DNA from: Nitrosovibrio sp. Nv4
Lineage (GTDB): Bacteria > Pseudomonadota > Gammaproteobacteria > Burkholderiales > Nitrosomonadaceae
Direction of reading: 5' to 3'
NCBI RefSeq assembly: GCF_900215485.1
Contig: NZ_OCMZ01000001.1
Coordinates: 186,001-250,000 of the forward strand
DNA: 64,000 nucleotides
Shown one piece after another: positions 21,188 through 29,169 of this stretch; the stretch's first letter is position 1, and every line of letters starts with the position of its first letter. A model generated the notes under the pieces. It did not search any database, had not been told where the DNA came from, and saw nothing but the letters and a program-made list of their open reading frames with translations. The position numbers were made by a program, and so were the translations under genes.

Positions 21188-22300
21188 TTAAACGCCATCT
21201 TCCAGCGCACGTACGTGCTGCCCCGGCGTTGCCTTTTCTCTGCGAAGAAAAGCCAGCACCATGCACTCCAATGTCTCACCCATTCCCGCTGCCGGTTCTT
21301 GCGTGCATCGGTGGAGAATTCCTTTTTGCCAGGCGGAAAACACCAGGGGATTTATGTAAGATTTCCGGCAGACTGCAGGGGTATTGCGCAGCTCTTCAGC
21401 GACTTTTCTCGTCGCAGCTACAACGCAGGCGCTAAGGGCGCGTTTAGTTGGAGACTCCGGCAATGGCGTATTCAGCATAAGTTCAAAGGCTCTCAACGTC
21501 GCGCCCCAGGTCCGGAAATCCTTGGCGGTGAACTCGGCATTCATGGTTTCGTGGAGGTAGCTGTTTACCTGCTCCGCTCCTACGGCGCGGCGCTTGCCAT
21601 GTTCATCCAGATACTGAAAAAGATGCTGACCCCTCAGCTGCTGGCAATCACGGATGATTTTCACGATGCGTCTATCATCAATCCTGACCTCATGTTCAAC
21701 GCCGCTCTTGCCCTGGAATTTCAGTAGCGCCCGGCGCTCGTTGCTGAAGGCAAGATGCCGTTTGCGTAACGTCGTAAGCCCGAAGCTATGATTGTCGCGC
21801 GCATAGGATAGATTGCCAATTCGCACGCGCGTGGTGTCAAGCAGATACACAATAGCCGCAACAACCTTCTCCCGCGGCAAACCCCATTTTCTCAGGTCAC
21901 GCTGCAGGCACTGGCGAAGCCCGGGCAGGGCTTCTCCGAATTCCACCATTCGATCAAATTTGATGCCCTCCCGCACCATATGCCACTCAGGGTGATAGCG
22001 GTACTGCTTGCGCTTGCGGGCATCCAGTCCGGTTGCCTGCAAGTGACCGCGCGCGTGAAGGCAAATCCAGACGTCAGTATAAGCGGGGGGTATCGCCAGC
22101 CGGGCGATGCGTTCAAGCTCGGTCTTATCGGTCAGCGCCTTTTTATCGGGGCCAATGTAACGAAACCCCCGACCCCAACGTAACCTGCTGATCCCTGGAG
22201 AGTTGTCACAAACATAAATCAACCCCGCGGTGGCGGCTTGTGCCGCCAGAGCCTCTGGCCCCAGTGCGGCCAGACCTTCATTATGACGTCGAGAAGTCAT
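21188..22300 (-). CDS. DNA topoisomerase IB (poxvirus/eukaryote-like)
   Basis: 370 aa. Type IB enzymes relax DNA by a 3'-phosphotyrosyl nick. The N-terminal domain has GRGFRYIGPDKKAL and LDARKRKQYRYHPEW. The catalytic domain shows the first Arg in TTRVRIGN (about 180), the strand-bearing KFQGKSG Lys, RTWGATLRAFELML with a second Arg, and the nucleophile Tyr in CRKSYINPLVF (near 340). The ATG at 22300 with GGAG eight bases upstream is preferred over an in-frame TTG at 22345. Such enzymes are scattered among bacteria and suggest past transfer. It stands alone, flanked by long non-coding stretches. Confidence 0.92.
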   Translation of the reverse strand: MTSRRHNEGLAALGPEALAAQAATAGLIYVCDNSPGISRLRWGRGFRYIGPDKKALTDKTELERIARLAIPPAYTDVWICLHARGHLQATGLDARKRKQYRYHPEWHMVREGIKFDRMVEFGEALPGLRQCLQRDLRKWGLPREKVVAAIVYLLDTTRVRIGNLSYARDNHSFGLTTLRKRHLAFSNERRALLKFQGKSGVEHEVRIDDRRIVKIIRDCQQLRGQHLFQYLDEHGKRRAVGAEQVNSYLHETMNAEFTAKDFRTWGATLRAFELMLNTPLPESPTKRALSACVVAATRKVAEELRNTPAVCRKSYINPLVFSAWQKGILHRCTQEPAAGMGETLECMVLAFLRREKATPGQHVRALEDGV

Positions 22301-22990
22301 TGGGATTACTCCGCTATTCGCACCTTGACTACAACGCAAAGTCAAATCGTTGCACTAATGGTACCCCTGGCTCAGGAGAATACGCCTGACTCGAGAATAC
22401 GCCTGACTCCGCGTATGGATGAGGCAGCCTTAAGACAGTGAATATCGATAAGGCTGTACGGTGAATATCAGATATGGATGAAAGGAAGGAAAAAGTACCG
22501 TTGTACTGTCACGCAGACTTCCAGTCATATTATGGCTGTTTACGGTTGATCGGCTGAAAAAAAGCCGTTCTTTCATTCGCGACTTGCCGGAAAACCCCCA
22601 TGCAAAGGCCACTGCCTCCGCCATTGAAACAATGGGCACCGAGGCAAATAGCGGCAAAGGATTTCGAAGGGTGATTGGCGGCCCGGCGTTTGCATTGATA
22701 ATTCTGACGTGATTAGCGCTGGCCCCCAGGCGAGGAGACATTTCGCGCCGCCGCAATGCTGTATTGCTATTGAGTATGACGGTTACCATCTCCTGATAGC
22801 CGTACTACAGGCTCGGAACGCGTTGGTAAGCTGCAGGGGATCGCTCCATACCGGCTTTTCTCAACAGATAATAAAAAATCATGGATCATGCATGGGGAAA
22901 AACATGCTGCCTTGCTACATGACAAAATGGAACGATGCGCTCATCGTTTAGCACGCTAATTGCGTATCTAATAGTGCGTCCGGGCCGTCC
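22301..22990. other. Intergenic stretch upstream of topoisomerase IB
   Basis: About 690 bases with no supported gene. Short open frames on both strands lack ribosome sites and recognisable sequence. The only structure noticed is a 17-bp tandem duplication at 22376-22409. Confidence 0.5.
22376..22409. repeat. 17-bp perfect tandem duplication
   Basis: GAGAATACGCCTGACTC occurs twice in direct succession, about 75 bp upstream of the topoisomerase IB start. It could affect that gene's promoter region or be a simple slippage product. Confidence 0.8.
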
Positions 22991-23065
22991 TCACCGCAAC
23001 CCAAGAAAGCTCAAGACAGCAAGAAGGATAACTATAAAGCCTACCCACCAGATTATATTGTTCAT
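22991..23065 (-). CDS. 24-aa hydrophobic single-span peptide (small ORF)
   Basis: The ATG at 23065 is preceded by GGAG seven bases upstream (TTAAGGAGAAACGCC). It encodes 24 residues, MNNIIWWVGFIVILLAVLSF followed by LGLR. Nearly the whole peptide is one membrane helix with a charged C-terminus. The pattern V-G-hydrophobic stretch-SFLGLR resembles short conserved peptides of unknown function that I recall from other proteobacteria. The strong ribosome site and hydrophobic profile support translation. Function unknown; possibly stress or envelope related, by analogy with other tiny membrane peptides. Confidence 0.6.
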   Translation of the reverse strand: MNNIIWWVGFIVILLAVLSFLGLR

Positions 23066-23200
23066 GGCGTTTCTCCTTAAACCAGTTAACCAATCGAAAT
23101 CACAATAACGTACGGCGTTTAATTCGCCTTTACTTGTCATTTATTATTCCCTTCCGGGTATTTAATTTCTGTTCGCCATTACACATAAGAGCAGTATCAA

Positions 23201-23457
23201 GAGCCGCCTCTCGGGCGGCGTATCAGAGAGATTTAGAGCGCTGTCTTGCAGCGCGAAAGGCGACGCTGCTGCTATTGGATGTCCGTGAAAGTAAGTATGA
23301 TCGGATAGCAGGAACTCAGATCCGGCGCGAGGACCTTTAGAGTTCGTATATGGGGGTTATCGATTGCTTCCGGTGGTGCTATGCCAATGATCGATGGTAG
23401 CGATCGGCTGATACGTGCGTTTATGTGGTCGCTTGGAGCCGCTTGATTCAAGCGACC
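23201..23457. other. Gene-free stretch with three perfect hairpins
   Basis: Three inverted repeats lie close together: GCCGCC/GGCGGC near 23203-23220, GCGCTG/CAGCGC at 23238-23254 (5-nt loop), and GGTCGCTTG/CAAGCGACC at 23427-23457 (9-bp stem, 13-nt loop). None is followed by a U-run on either strand. They could be part of a structured RNA or protein sites. No gene is convincing between 23066 and 23543. Confidence 0.4.
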
Positions 23458-23543
23458 GATGACCAATGGCTGAACGGCTCGACGATGGATCAGTTGCCCG
23501 ATGAATTTAATGAATAAAAAAATACACCCCAGCATACGGTAGG

Positions 23544-23669
23544 ATGACAAAAGCTATGACGGGTGCTATAAAAAGAATCCGGACCACAATCTGGAAGATT
23601 GGAGCGACAGCAGTGACGGCGACAGAGAAGATCAAAGATCTGCGGGAAAAAGCCAGGATTGAGATGTAA
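23544..23669 (+). CDS. Possible 41-aa basic peptide (hypothetical small ORF)
   Basis: An ATG at 23544 (second ATG at 23556) opens 41 codons ending in TAA, 24 bp before the next gene's start. The product starts MTKAMTGAIKRIRTTIWKIG and ends in a Lys/Glu-rich helix. The ribosome site is weak. It could be the first gene of a small operon with the DUF2795 gene. The two both begin MTKA, which may be chance. I do not recognise it. Confidence 0.3.
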   Translation: MTKAMTGAIKRIRTTIWKIGATAVTATEKIKDLREKARIEM

Positions 23670-23693
23670 GACAAACTTCAAAATGGAGGAGTT

Positions 23694-23888
23694 ATGACAA
23701 AAGCCAATCCGATTCAAGTGCAAAAGTTCCTATCCGGCATGGATTACCCCGCGAGCAAGGAGGAAGTTGTAAAGCATGCCAAATCCAAAGGGGCGGATGA
23801 AAATATAATGCGAACGCTCGAGCAACTGCCAGATGAGAACTTTGAGACTCCCGCCGACGTCAGCAAAGCAATTGGCCAAATTGATTAG
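23694..23888 (+). CDS. DUF2795 domain protein
   Basis: 64 aa, with GGAGG seven bases before the ATG. The sequence FLSGMDYPASKEEVVKHAKS followed by a run ending in LPDENFETPADVSKAIG is the DUF2795 pattern (a short helical fold with an L-P-D-x-x-F/Y-x-s-p-x-D-V motif). Function unknown; such proteins are frequent in environmental bacteria near stress genes. It is 63 nt upstream of a GT9 gene on the same strand, so the two may be co-transcribed. Confidence 0.85.
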   Translation: MTKANPIQVQKFLSGMDYPASKEEVVKHAKSKGADENIMRTLEQLPDENFETPADVSKAIGQID

Positions 23889-23951
23889 TCTTCCCGCTAT
23901 AGGCTTGGAGGCTCGATTTGACCCAAGAGTGGCGGGGCGCTGTAATTAACG

Positions 23952-25070
23952 TTGGCAACAGCTTATTTATCCAGCACACCGCATAAAATCGCCGTTCTCC
24001 ACGCGAAGGCGCTAGGTGATTTTATCGTCACCTTGCCTGCATTAGCGGCGATAAAAGAAACCTACCCGAACGCAGAACTGGTCCTGCTTGCGAGACCGTG
24101 GGTAAAGGACTTCCTGGCCGTACGGCCTTCTGTGGTCGACCGGGTCATCAGCGTTCCAGTACTTGCCGGCGTCAACGATTCGGTTGAAGGAGGTCGAGCC
24201 AATAATACCGGTCCGAAAGTTGACTCAGCCGAGGTTGAGCTATTTTACCAGGCCATGCGGGCTGAAAAGTTTGCCGTTGTCATTCACATGCAGGGTAGCG
24301 GTAAAGCTGCCAATCCTTTTATCAATAAGCTCGGCGCGGCTCTCACAGCAGGCACCCGCAACGCGGCGGCCGAGCCCATCGATCGCTTTATTCCTTATGT
24401 GCATTACCAAAGCGAGATTCTGCGCAATCTGGAGATTGCCGCTTTAATAGGAGCTCGTACCGCTAATCTCGAACCCCGTCTTGAAGTAACGGAAACAGAC
24501 GAGCAGGAAACTGCTCCCCTTGGAGAAATCATTAAAGGCAGGCCTTATGTCGTAATCCATGCTGGTGCGGATGACATGCGGCGGGTATGGCCGGCGGCCA
24601 AATTTGCCGATGTAGCGGATAGCCTGATTGAAAGGGGATATGAAGTTGTTTTGACGGGCACGCCAAAAGAAGAAGACATCGTTACAAACGTCCTGCAGGC
24701 AATGAAACATACTGCTATTCCCTGCACGTCGCTTGCCCTTGGCGGGTTGGCGGCGCTTCTGCAGAAAAGCGCACTGGTCATCAGCAACGACACCGGGCCG
24801 CTTCATCTGGCGCGAGCAGTGGGCGCCCCGACTGTCGGGATTTATTGGGCGCCCAACGTGCTCAACTGGGGTCCGCTTAACCGGAATCGTCACCGCCTCG
24901 CTATAGGCTGGCAGCTTGAATGTCCAGAGTGCGGCATTAAACCTGTTTCACCATGGCCGTTTCAACCCGTAACGTCCAGCTGTGAGCATCTGTATTCATT
25001 TGTTGAAAGCATAGCGGCTACAGAGGTACTTGAGCTAGCCGCGGAATTACTACCTCCCGCAACAGCTTAG
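23952..25070 (+). CDS. GT9 (heptosyltransferase-like) glycosyltransferase
   Basis: 372 aa. The N-terminal Rossmann half starts HKIAVLHAKALGDFIVTLPA, the GT9 motif (L-G-D-hhh-T-P/L-A). The C-terminal half has VIHAGADDMRRVWPAAKFAD and the nucleotide-site motif LVISNDTGPLHLARAVGAPT. A C-terminal tail holds cysteines (CPECG...SSC) seen in some non-LPS GT9 enzymes. The start is TTG at 23952; an in-frame stop lies three codons upstream and no ATG is available nearby. GT9 members transfer heptose from ADP-heptose or a related sugar. It is convergent with the next glycosyltransferase; their stops overlap by 4 nt. Confidence 0.85.
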   Translation: MATAYLSSTPHKIAVLHAKALGDFIVTLPALAAIKETYPNAELVLLARPWVKDFLAVRPSVVDRVISVPVLAGVNDSVEGGRANNTGPKVDSAEVELFYQAMRAEKFAVVIHMQGSGKAANPFINKLGAALTAGTRNAAAEPIDRFIPYVHYQSEILRNLEIAALIGARTANLEPRLEVTETDEQETAPLGEIIKGRPYVVIHAGADDMRRVWPAAKFADVADSLIERGYEVVLTGTPKEEDIVTNVLQAMKHTAIPCTSLALGGLAALLQKSALVISNDTGPLHLARAVGAPTVGIYWAPNVLNWGPLNRNRHRLAIGWQLECPECGIKPVSPWPFQPVTSSCEHLYSFVESIAATEVLELAAELLPPATA

Positions 25071-26020
25071 CGAGCCTTTTCGACAACACAACTAACGACG
25101 CGCTGCCAGTCACTTGCGAATCGCTTTATATTAAAGCGCTGGTTTGCATAGTTCCTGGCGTTTCGGCCCAGTTCTCTGGCATGCTCGGGGTAATCGATCA
25201 GATAGCGCATCCGCTCGATAAGCTTGTCAACATCGGTTTCAACGTAGCCAGTCTTCCCGTTTTCAACCGCCGTCACCATCTCGGTTGTAGCAAGCCCTAC
25301 CATCGGCAATCCCGTCATCATCGCTTCACAGACCGACAGGCCCAGGCTCGTATAGCGAATCGGATTAAAGAAGAAACGATATTTTGCGACGAAAGCTGGC
25401 AGCTCATCGTGCGGCACTTCGCCCAGGCCACCCAGTTCGGCTGTACCCATCCCTACCAGATCCAGCGGTATCTTTTCACGGATTTTTTCGAATACATCCA
25501 GACCCAACCGGCGGCCGCGTTTATGAATATTATTCACCACCACGACGCCTTTCGGATGCTCCCCGGTGTACGCCACATTGTCCGGCACCATCACACCATG
25601 ATCGATGACTGCCGTCGGCGTCCGGTTGTTATCCCACATCAGACGATTAAAGTCGGTCACGTGGACCAACAGCGTGGACGCGTCGTCCACCCAGTGCATC
25701 GTATTGGTCGGGTGCTCTTGCGGGGGATCGTGTTCGAGATAAACTTTGGGGAGCTGGCGCTGGTTCTCGGATAGTACCTCGTACTGGTCAACTTCGTAAT
25801 TCTTGCGATGTTGAAACAATATCACGTCAAAATCGAGATTCTTAACCTCATCGACAGGAACGTCATGTACGTTATTCCCCCAGTCGAACCCCCGCGCGCG
25901 GCCGCCATAACCTTCGCCCTCTCCTTTAGGTAAATAAAATTCAAAGGGGGCCTGGGTGAGATAGTAAAGATAATTGCCGTGAATATGCCAGGTAAAAACC
26001 CGCAGTCTCTTTTGTTTTAT
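25067..26020 (-). CDS. GT4-like glycosyltransferase with probable ATA start codon
   Basis: The C-terminal part ([56 protein letters not shown]) is a GT4-type donor-binding domain. The frame is open well upstream of the first GTG (25825): residues [39 protein letters not shown] and more are clearly coding. There is no ATG, GTG or TTG before the in-frame TGA near 26035. AAAGGAG lies six bases before an ATA at 26020, which overlaps the upstream gene's stop (ATAA). The natural reading is a former ATGA junction changed to ATAA, giving 317 aa starting (M)KQKRLRVF. If ATA is not used, GTG at 25825 would give a 252-aa fragment. Confidence 0.75.
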   Translation of the reverse strand: MKQKRLRVFTWHIHGNYLYYLTQAPFEFYLPKGEGEGYGGRARGFDWGNNVHDVPVDEVKNLDFDVILFQHRKNYEVDQYEVLSENQRQLPKVYLEHDPPQEHPTNTMHWVDDASTLLVHVTDFNRLMWDNNRTPTAVIDHGVMVPDNVAYTGEHPKGVVVVNNIHKRGRRLGLDVFEKIREKIPLDLVGMGTAELGGLGEVPHDELPAFVAKYRFFFNPIRYTSLGLSVCEAMMTGLPMVGLATTEMVTAVENGKTGYVETDVDKLIERMRYLIDYPEHARELGRNARNYANQRFNIKRFASDWQRVVSCVVEKAR

Positions 26021-27024
26021 GAGATTCTCCTTTCATTCTCCAGCAGCGCGTTGGTCGCCAAGATCGCCGCCTCGGGCGTCCTGACAGCACTCCCCGACAC
26101 AACCCGATGTCGAACCTGATCAAGCGGACCCCAGATCCAAGGATCGGTTGTCGTAAAGACGGTAACGCTCGGCGCCTCAACCGCGACCCCCAGGTGCGCA
26201 ACACCCGTGTCGTTGGAAATTACCGCTCGACTGTCTTTTATCAGGGCTGCGAGCGAGCCAATATCCGTTTTACCTGCCATATCAATCGCCGCACCCGTCA
26301 TTTTTCCCATCACTGCTTGTGTCAACAACTTCTCTTCCGCAGTACCCGTCAGGACGACCTTCAAGCCTTGCTTGACGCAGCTGTCCGCCACTGCCGCAAA
26401 ATGCCCGGATGGCCATGGTGTTGCGGAAATAGCCCCCGGATGTAAACAGACGTAGGGCTCTCCCCGAATAGCCTGGTATTCTTCCAATGCATGAAGTTTC
26501 TGATAGTCTGCCTCGAATACCGGAAACTCCATTGCCTTGTTTGGCTGACCCATCCCGAGAAACTCCAGTAAGGTCAGGCTTCTCAATAGCTCGGGCTGGT
26601 CGGCAGGGTATGGTATAAAGAAATCACTATTAGGCCAGTACTCTTCCTCACCCGAAAACCCAGCCACTGCCCCGGCTCCAAAAAGGGAAACGAGGAGATT
26701 CGACACATTGCCTTTGCCGTGCATTTGCAAGACAAGGTCATATTTTCGCTCCTGCATGCTGGCCAGAAACGCTGTTACCGCGTTGGCGCTGAACGGGTAT
26801 TCCGGCAAGCCCGGGAACCCCGGAAACTCGACAAACTCATCAATGTAATGATTGTAGCGCTTTGCAAGCTCCCTATTCCAGGGGAGCCCGATATAATCAA
26901 TGGTGGCTTGTGGAAAGGCCCGCCGAACAGCTTTCAATGCTGGCGTGAACAACAGGAAATCGCCCAACTTCAGCGCTCTGAAGATGGCAATTTTGTTAAT
27001 CGGCAGTCCCGTCACCTGAGCCAT
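26017..27024 (-). CDS. GT9 (heptosyltransferase-like) glycosyltransferase
   Basis: 335 aa. N-terminal motif [20 protein letters not shown] (residues 10-29) and C-terminal [20 protein letters not shown] and [20 protein letters not shown] define GT9. The ATG at 27024 has AGGAAC upstream. Its stop codon is embedded in the ATAA start region of the next gene, which has its ribosome site (AAAGGAG) inside this gene's last codons, so the pair is coupled. The acceptor is unknown; the heptose operon at 33-40 kb suggests a shared glycan. Confidence 0.87.
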   Translation of the reverse strand: MAQVTGLPINKIAIFRALKLGDFLLFTPALKAVRRAFPQATIDYIGLPWNRELAKRYNHYIDEFVEFPGFPGLPEYPFSANAVTAFLASMQERKYDLVLQMHGKGNVSNLLVSLFGAGAVAGFSGEEEYWPNSDFFIPYPADQPELLRSLTLLEFLGMGQPNKAMEFPVFEADYQKLHALEEYQAIRGEPYVCLHPGAISATPWPSGHFAAVADSCVKQGLKVVLTGTAEEKLLTQAVMGKMTGAAIDMAGKTDIGSLAALIKDSRAVISNDTGVAHLGVAVEAPSVTVFTTTDPWIWGPLDQVRHRVVSGSAVRTPEAAILATNALLENERRIS

Positions 27025-27169
27025 ATCGTTCCTGCTGATATACCATTATTATCGTCTGCCATGCCATAGTATTACATAGAAGGTCGTGGCTATTTCCGCG
27101 AGATTTTCCTATCTATTTCATCTTTGTTTTACTACGCTATTTGATCCGGTTAGAAAATATTATAGGTTT

Positions 27170-27199
27170 CGTCATTCCGGGCCTTGACCCGGAATCCAG
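27170..27199. repeat. Dispersed palindromic repeat (solitary copy)
   Basis: ATTCCGGG (27174-27181), a 6-nt loop and CCCGGAAT (27188-27195) form an 8-bp stem flanked by GTC and CCAG. The same core recurs at 33352-33604 and 34585-34624. It lies in the intergenic gap between the GT9 gene and ybhB-like gene. Confidence 0.75.
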
Positions 27200-27300
27200 T
27201 TCAAACCAACAATGGCATGCTTGACGCCGCCGGCTTTCGCGGGCGCAACGTTTGTATTATTTGTTCACGATCAGACAGGCAGGTAAGAAAGGAGCCTTTC

Positions 27301-27759
27301 ATGTTTATTAACAGTCCAGCATTTCGCGATAGCAGCAATGTCCCCACGCCTCACACCTGTGCTGGGGAGAATATCAGTCCTCCCCTGGAGTTTAGATACC
27401 TTCCCCCAGAGACCAAAAGCCTTGTTCTTGTCGTGGAAGATCGCGACGCAACACCGGCTCCCTGGATTCACTGGCTTGTTTTTAACATACCGTCTACGAC
27501 CACATCTGTACCCCCCGGTCATATTCCCGAGGGCGGTACCGAGGGAATTGCCAATGGCGGCACTCACGGATACGAAGGTCCCTGCCCCAAATACTTCAGC
27601 GGCACCCACCATTACCACTTCCAGTTGTTCGCCCTCGATACGGTACTTGATTTACCAGCCACCGCTGATAAAACCCAAGTGGCGGCGAACATGCACGATC
27701 ACCTTATCGATTCCGCAACGCTCGTTGGCTCATGCGAGGGGACAAAAACCGAGGCGTAG
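27301..27759 (+). CDS. YbhB/YbcL family Raf-kinase-inhibitor-like protein
   Basis: 152 aa PEBP fold protein. Typical motifs are NVPTPHTCAGENISPPLEF near the start, VVEDRDATPAPWIHWLVFNI (the PEBP DPD-type ligand site with H-W) and GPCPKYFSGTHHYHFQLFAL. The ATG at 27301 is set by GAAAGGAG seven bases upstream; the frame extends further up without signal. Bacterial members have no settled role and may bind phosphorylated or lipid ligands. It appears monocistronic. Confidence 0.9.
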   Translation: MFINSPAFRDSSNVPTPHTCAGENISPPLEFRYLPPETKSLVLVVEDRDATPAPWIHWLVFNIPSTTTSVPPGHIPEGGTEGIANGGTHGYEGPCPKYFSGTHHYHFQLFALDTVLDLPATADKTQVAANMHDHLIDSATLVGSCEGTKTEA

Positions 27760-28020
27760 GCTCTCGTGAGATAAATTCAAACAGTAGATATGTTTCTGTC
27801 AAACGTTTCTTTCTATTGCGATTCTGGCGCGTCCTTACCTCCGCCTCCGCATGAGGATAGGAAACAAAAGATTGCTCTATTGCCCCCGTCCCCTGCCCGA
27901 TAGAAACAATTCATCTTCGCCTCGACTGTGTCATTCCGCACAGAGAATTCCAAACATCAAGCTTAATAATAGTTCTTCCTGACTGGCTCATCCTCTCATT
28001 CCGGTTTGTCGAGGCTGAAC

Positions 28021-28575
28021 ATGAAACTGAATTGTCGATTAATCAGCTGTTGTTTCCTGCTGGGCCTCGCGTTCGACATTCCAGTGACATCTGCGGAATC
28101 AGCGTGGCAAAACCCGGTAATTCAGGGATTTGGAAAAGTGCAATCCATGCCGGAGGCAGCGGTTCAGCCTAGCCCCGACCGGGAATACAAAATTCTCTTC
28201 GATGTAACCAAAGCGGCGAAGGCGCCCGAACAGGTAAATCCGGGCCTTGAGCATATCGCCCGGCTGATTAACATCTTCGCCCTTGCGAAAGTTCCGCCCG
28301 AGAAACTCAAGATCGTCGCCGTGCTCCATGGCCCCGCCACAGCCGCATCACTCGATAATCGCTACTATAGGGAAAAATATCAGTTCGATAACCCCAATCT
28401 TGAGCTGATCGAAGTGTTGAAGCGGAACGGCGTCATCGTCTATGTCTGCGGGCAGGCACTTGCTCATAGCGGTTTCGCATCGTCCTGGGTAAACCGGGAG
28501 GTTACCGTCGCCTTGGCGGCGCTGACGGTGTTGCCGGTCTATCAACTCGATGGGTATGCCCTCATCCCCGAGTGA
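28021..28575 (+). CDS. Exported DsrE-like family protein
   Basis: 184 aa. The N-terminus MKLNCRLISCCFLLGLAFDI is a signal peptide with cleavage probably after TSAES (near 27). The mature part holds a DsrE/DsrF-like fold: YKILFDVTKAAKAPEQVNPG, LKIVAVLHGPATAA, then VIVYVCGQALAHSGF with a single Cys where sulfur-relay members carry theirs. The ATG at 28021 with GAGG upstream is preferred to a TTG at 28006. DsrE-like periplasmic proteins are associated with sulfur or thiol chemistry, but this subgroup has no assigned role. Confidence 0.8.
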   Translation: MKLNCRLISCCFLLGLAFDIPVTSAESAWQNPVIQGFGKVQSMPEAAVQPSPDREYKILFDVTKAAKAPEQVNPGLEHIARLINIFALAKVPPEKLKIVAVLHGPATAASLDNRYYREKYQFDNPNLELIEVLKRNGVIVYVCGQALAHSGFASSWVNREVTVALAALTVLPVYQLDGYALIPE

Positions 28576-28696
28576 AGAGAGAAAGAAGGGCTATTGAATC
28601 ACTTTTGTCGGTCTTTATCAAATAGCCGTGGCATCAATAACTGCTGATAAACAATCATGCTTTCCGTGAAATCACCTCTTGAAAGGAGAACAAATC

Positions 28697-29101
28697 ATGT
28701 TACATGCCGAAGATCCAACAAGCGCAGATCGCGTTCGTCACTCAACAGCGCCCCACGTGAACCACGAAATAGATCGCCGAACAAATAGCAACATCCGGCG
28801 TTACGCCAACAGCAGCGAGGAAGTCATCAATAGACGCATTGAGGAGCTCGACAAAGAGTGGGACGTCGAGCGCACGCTGGAAGTCAACGCCTCGACACTG
28901 GCCTTGACCGGTCTTTTGCTCGGCGCGACGGTCAACAGGAAATGGCTGGCGTTACCAGCCGTTGTACTGTCATTCCTGCTCCAGCACAGCCTGCAGGGAT
29001 GGTGCCCGCCATTACCTATATTGCGGCGCTCGGGTGTACGTACGCGGAGCGAAATCGACCGGGAAAAATATGAGCTGAAGGCGTTGCTTGAGGGAAGATA
29101 A
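28697..29101 (+). CDS. DUF2892 (YgaP-like) membrane protein
   Basis: 134 aa; GAAAGGAG lies eight bases before the ATG at 28697. The N-terminal 60 residues are charged, probably cytosolic (RRTNSNIRRYANSSEEVINR). The DUF2892 part follows: RTLEVNASTLALTGLLLGAT with two short membrane segments, then LQGWCPPLPILRRSGVRTRS, which carries the usual G-W-C-P-P turn. Function unknown; the DUF2892 module anchors YgaP rhodanese in E. coli. It lies 121 nt after the DsrE-like gene on the same strand and may share its transcript. Confidence 0.82.
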   Translation: MLHAEDPTSADRVRHSTAPHVNHEIDRRTNSNIRRYANSSEEVINRRIEELDKEWDVERTLEVNASTLALTGLLLGATVNRKWLALPAVVLSFLLQHSLQGWCPPLPILRRSGVRTRSEIDREKYELKALLEGR

Positions 29102-29169
29102 ATTCTGCTAATGGAGATAGGATTATAACAAGAGCGCCGTACAGAACGTTTGTACTATAACTCTCAGGA

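Noticed and set aside
20832-21266. 144-codon minus-strand frame between mraZ and topoisomerase IB
   Set aside because: Starts inside the topoisomerase gene in another frame, no ribosome site, composition unlike a protein.
22430-22951. Short open frames on both strands upstream of the 24-aa peptide gene
   Set aside because: No ribosome sites, no motifs, overlapping each other.
28588-28630. Inverted repeat GGCTATT...AATAGCC after the DsrE-like gene
   Set aside because: Loop of nearly 30 nt and no U-tract; not supported as terminator or riboswitch.
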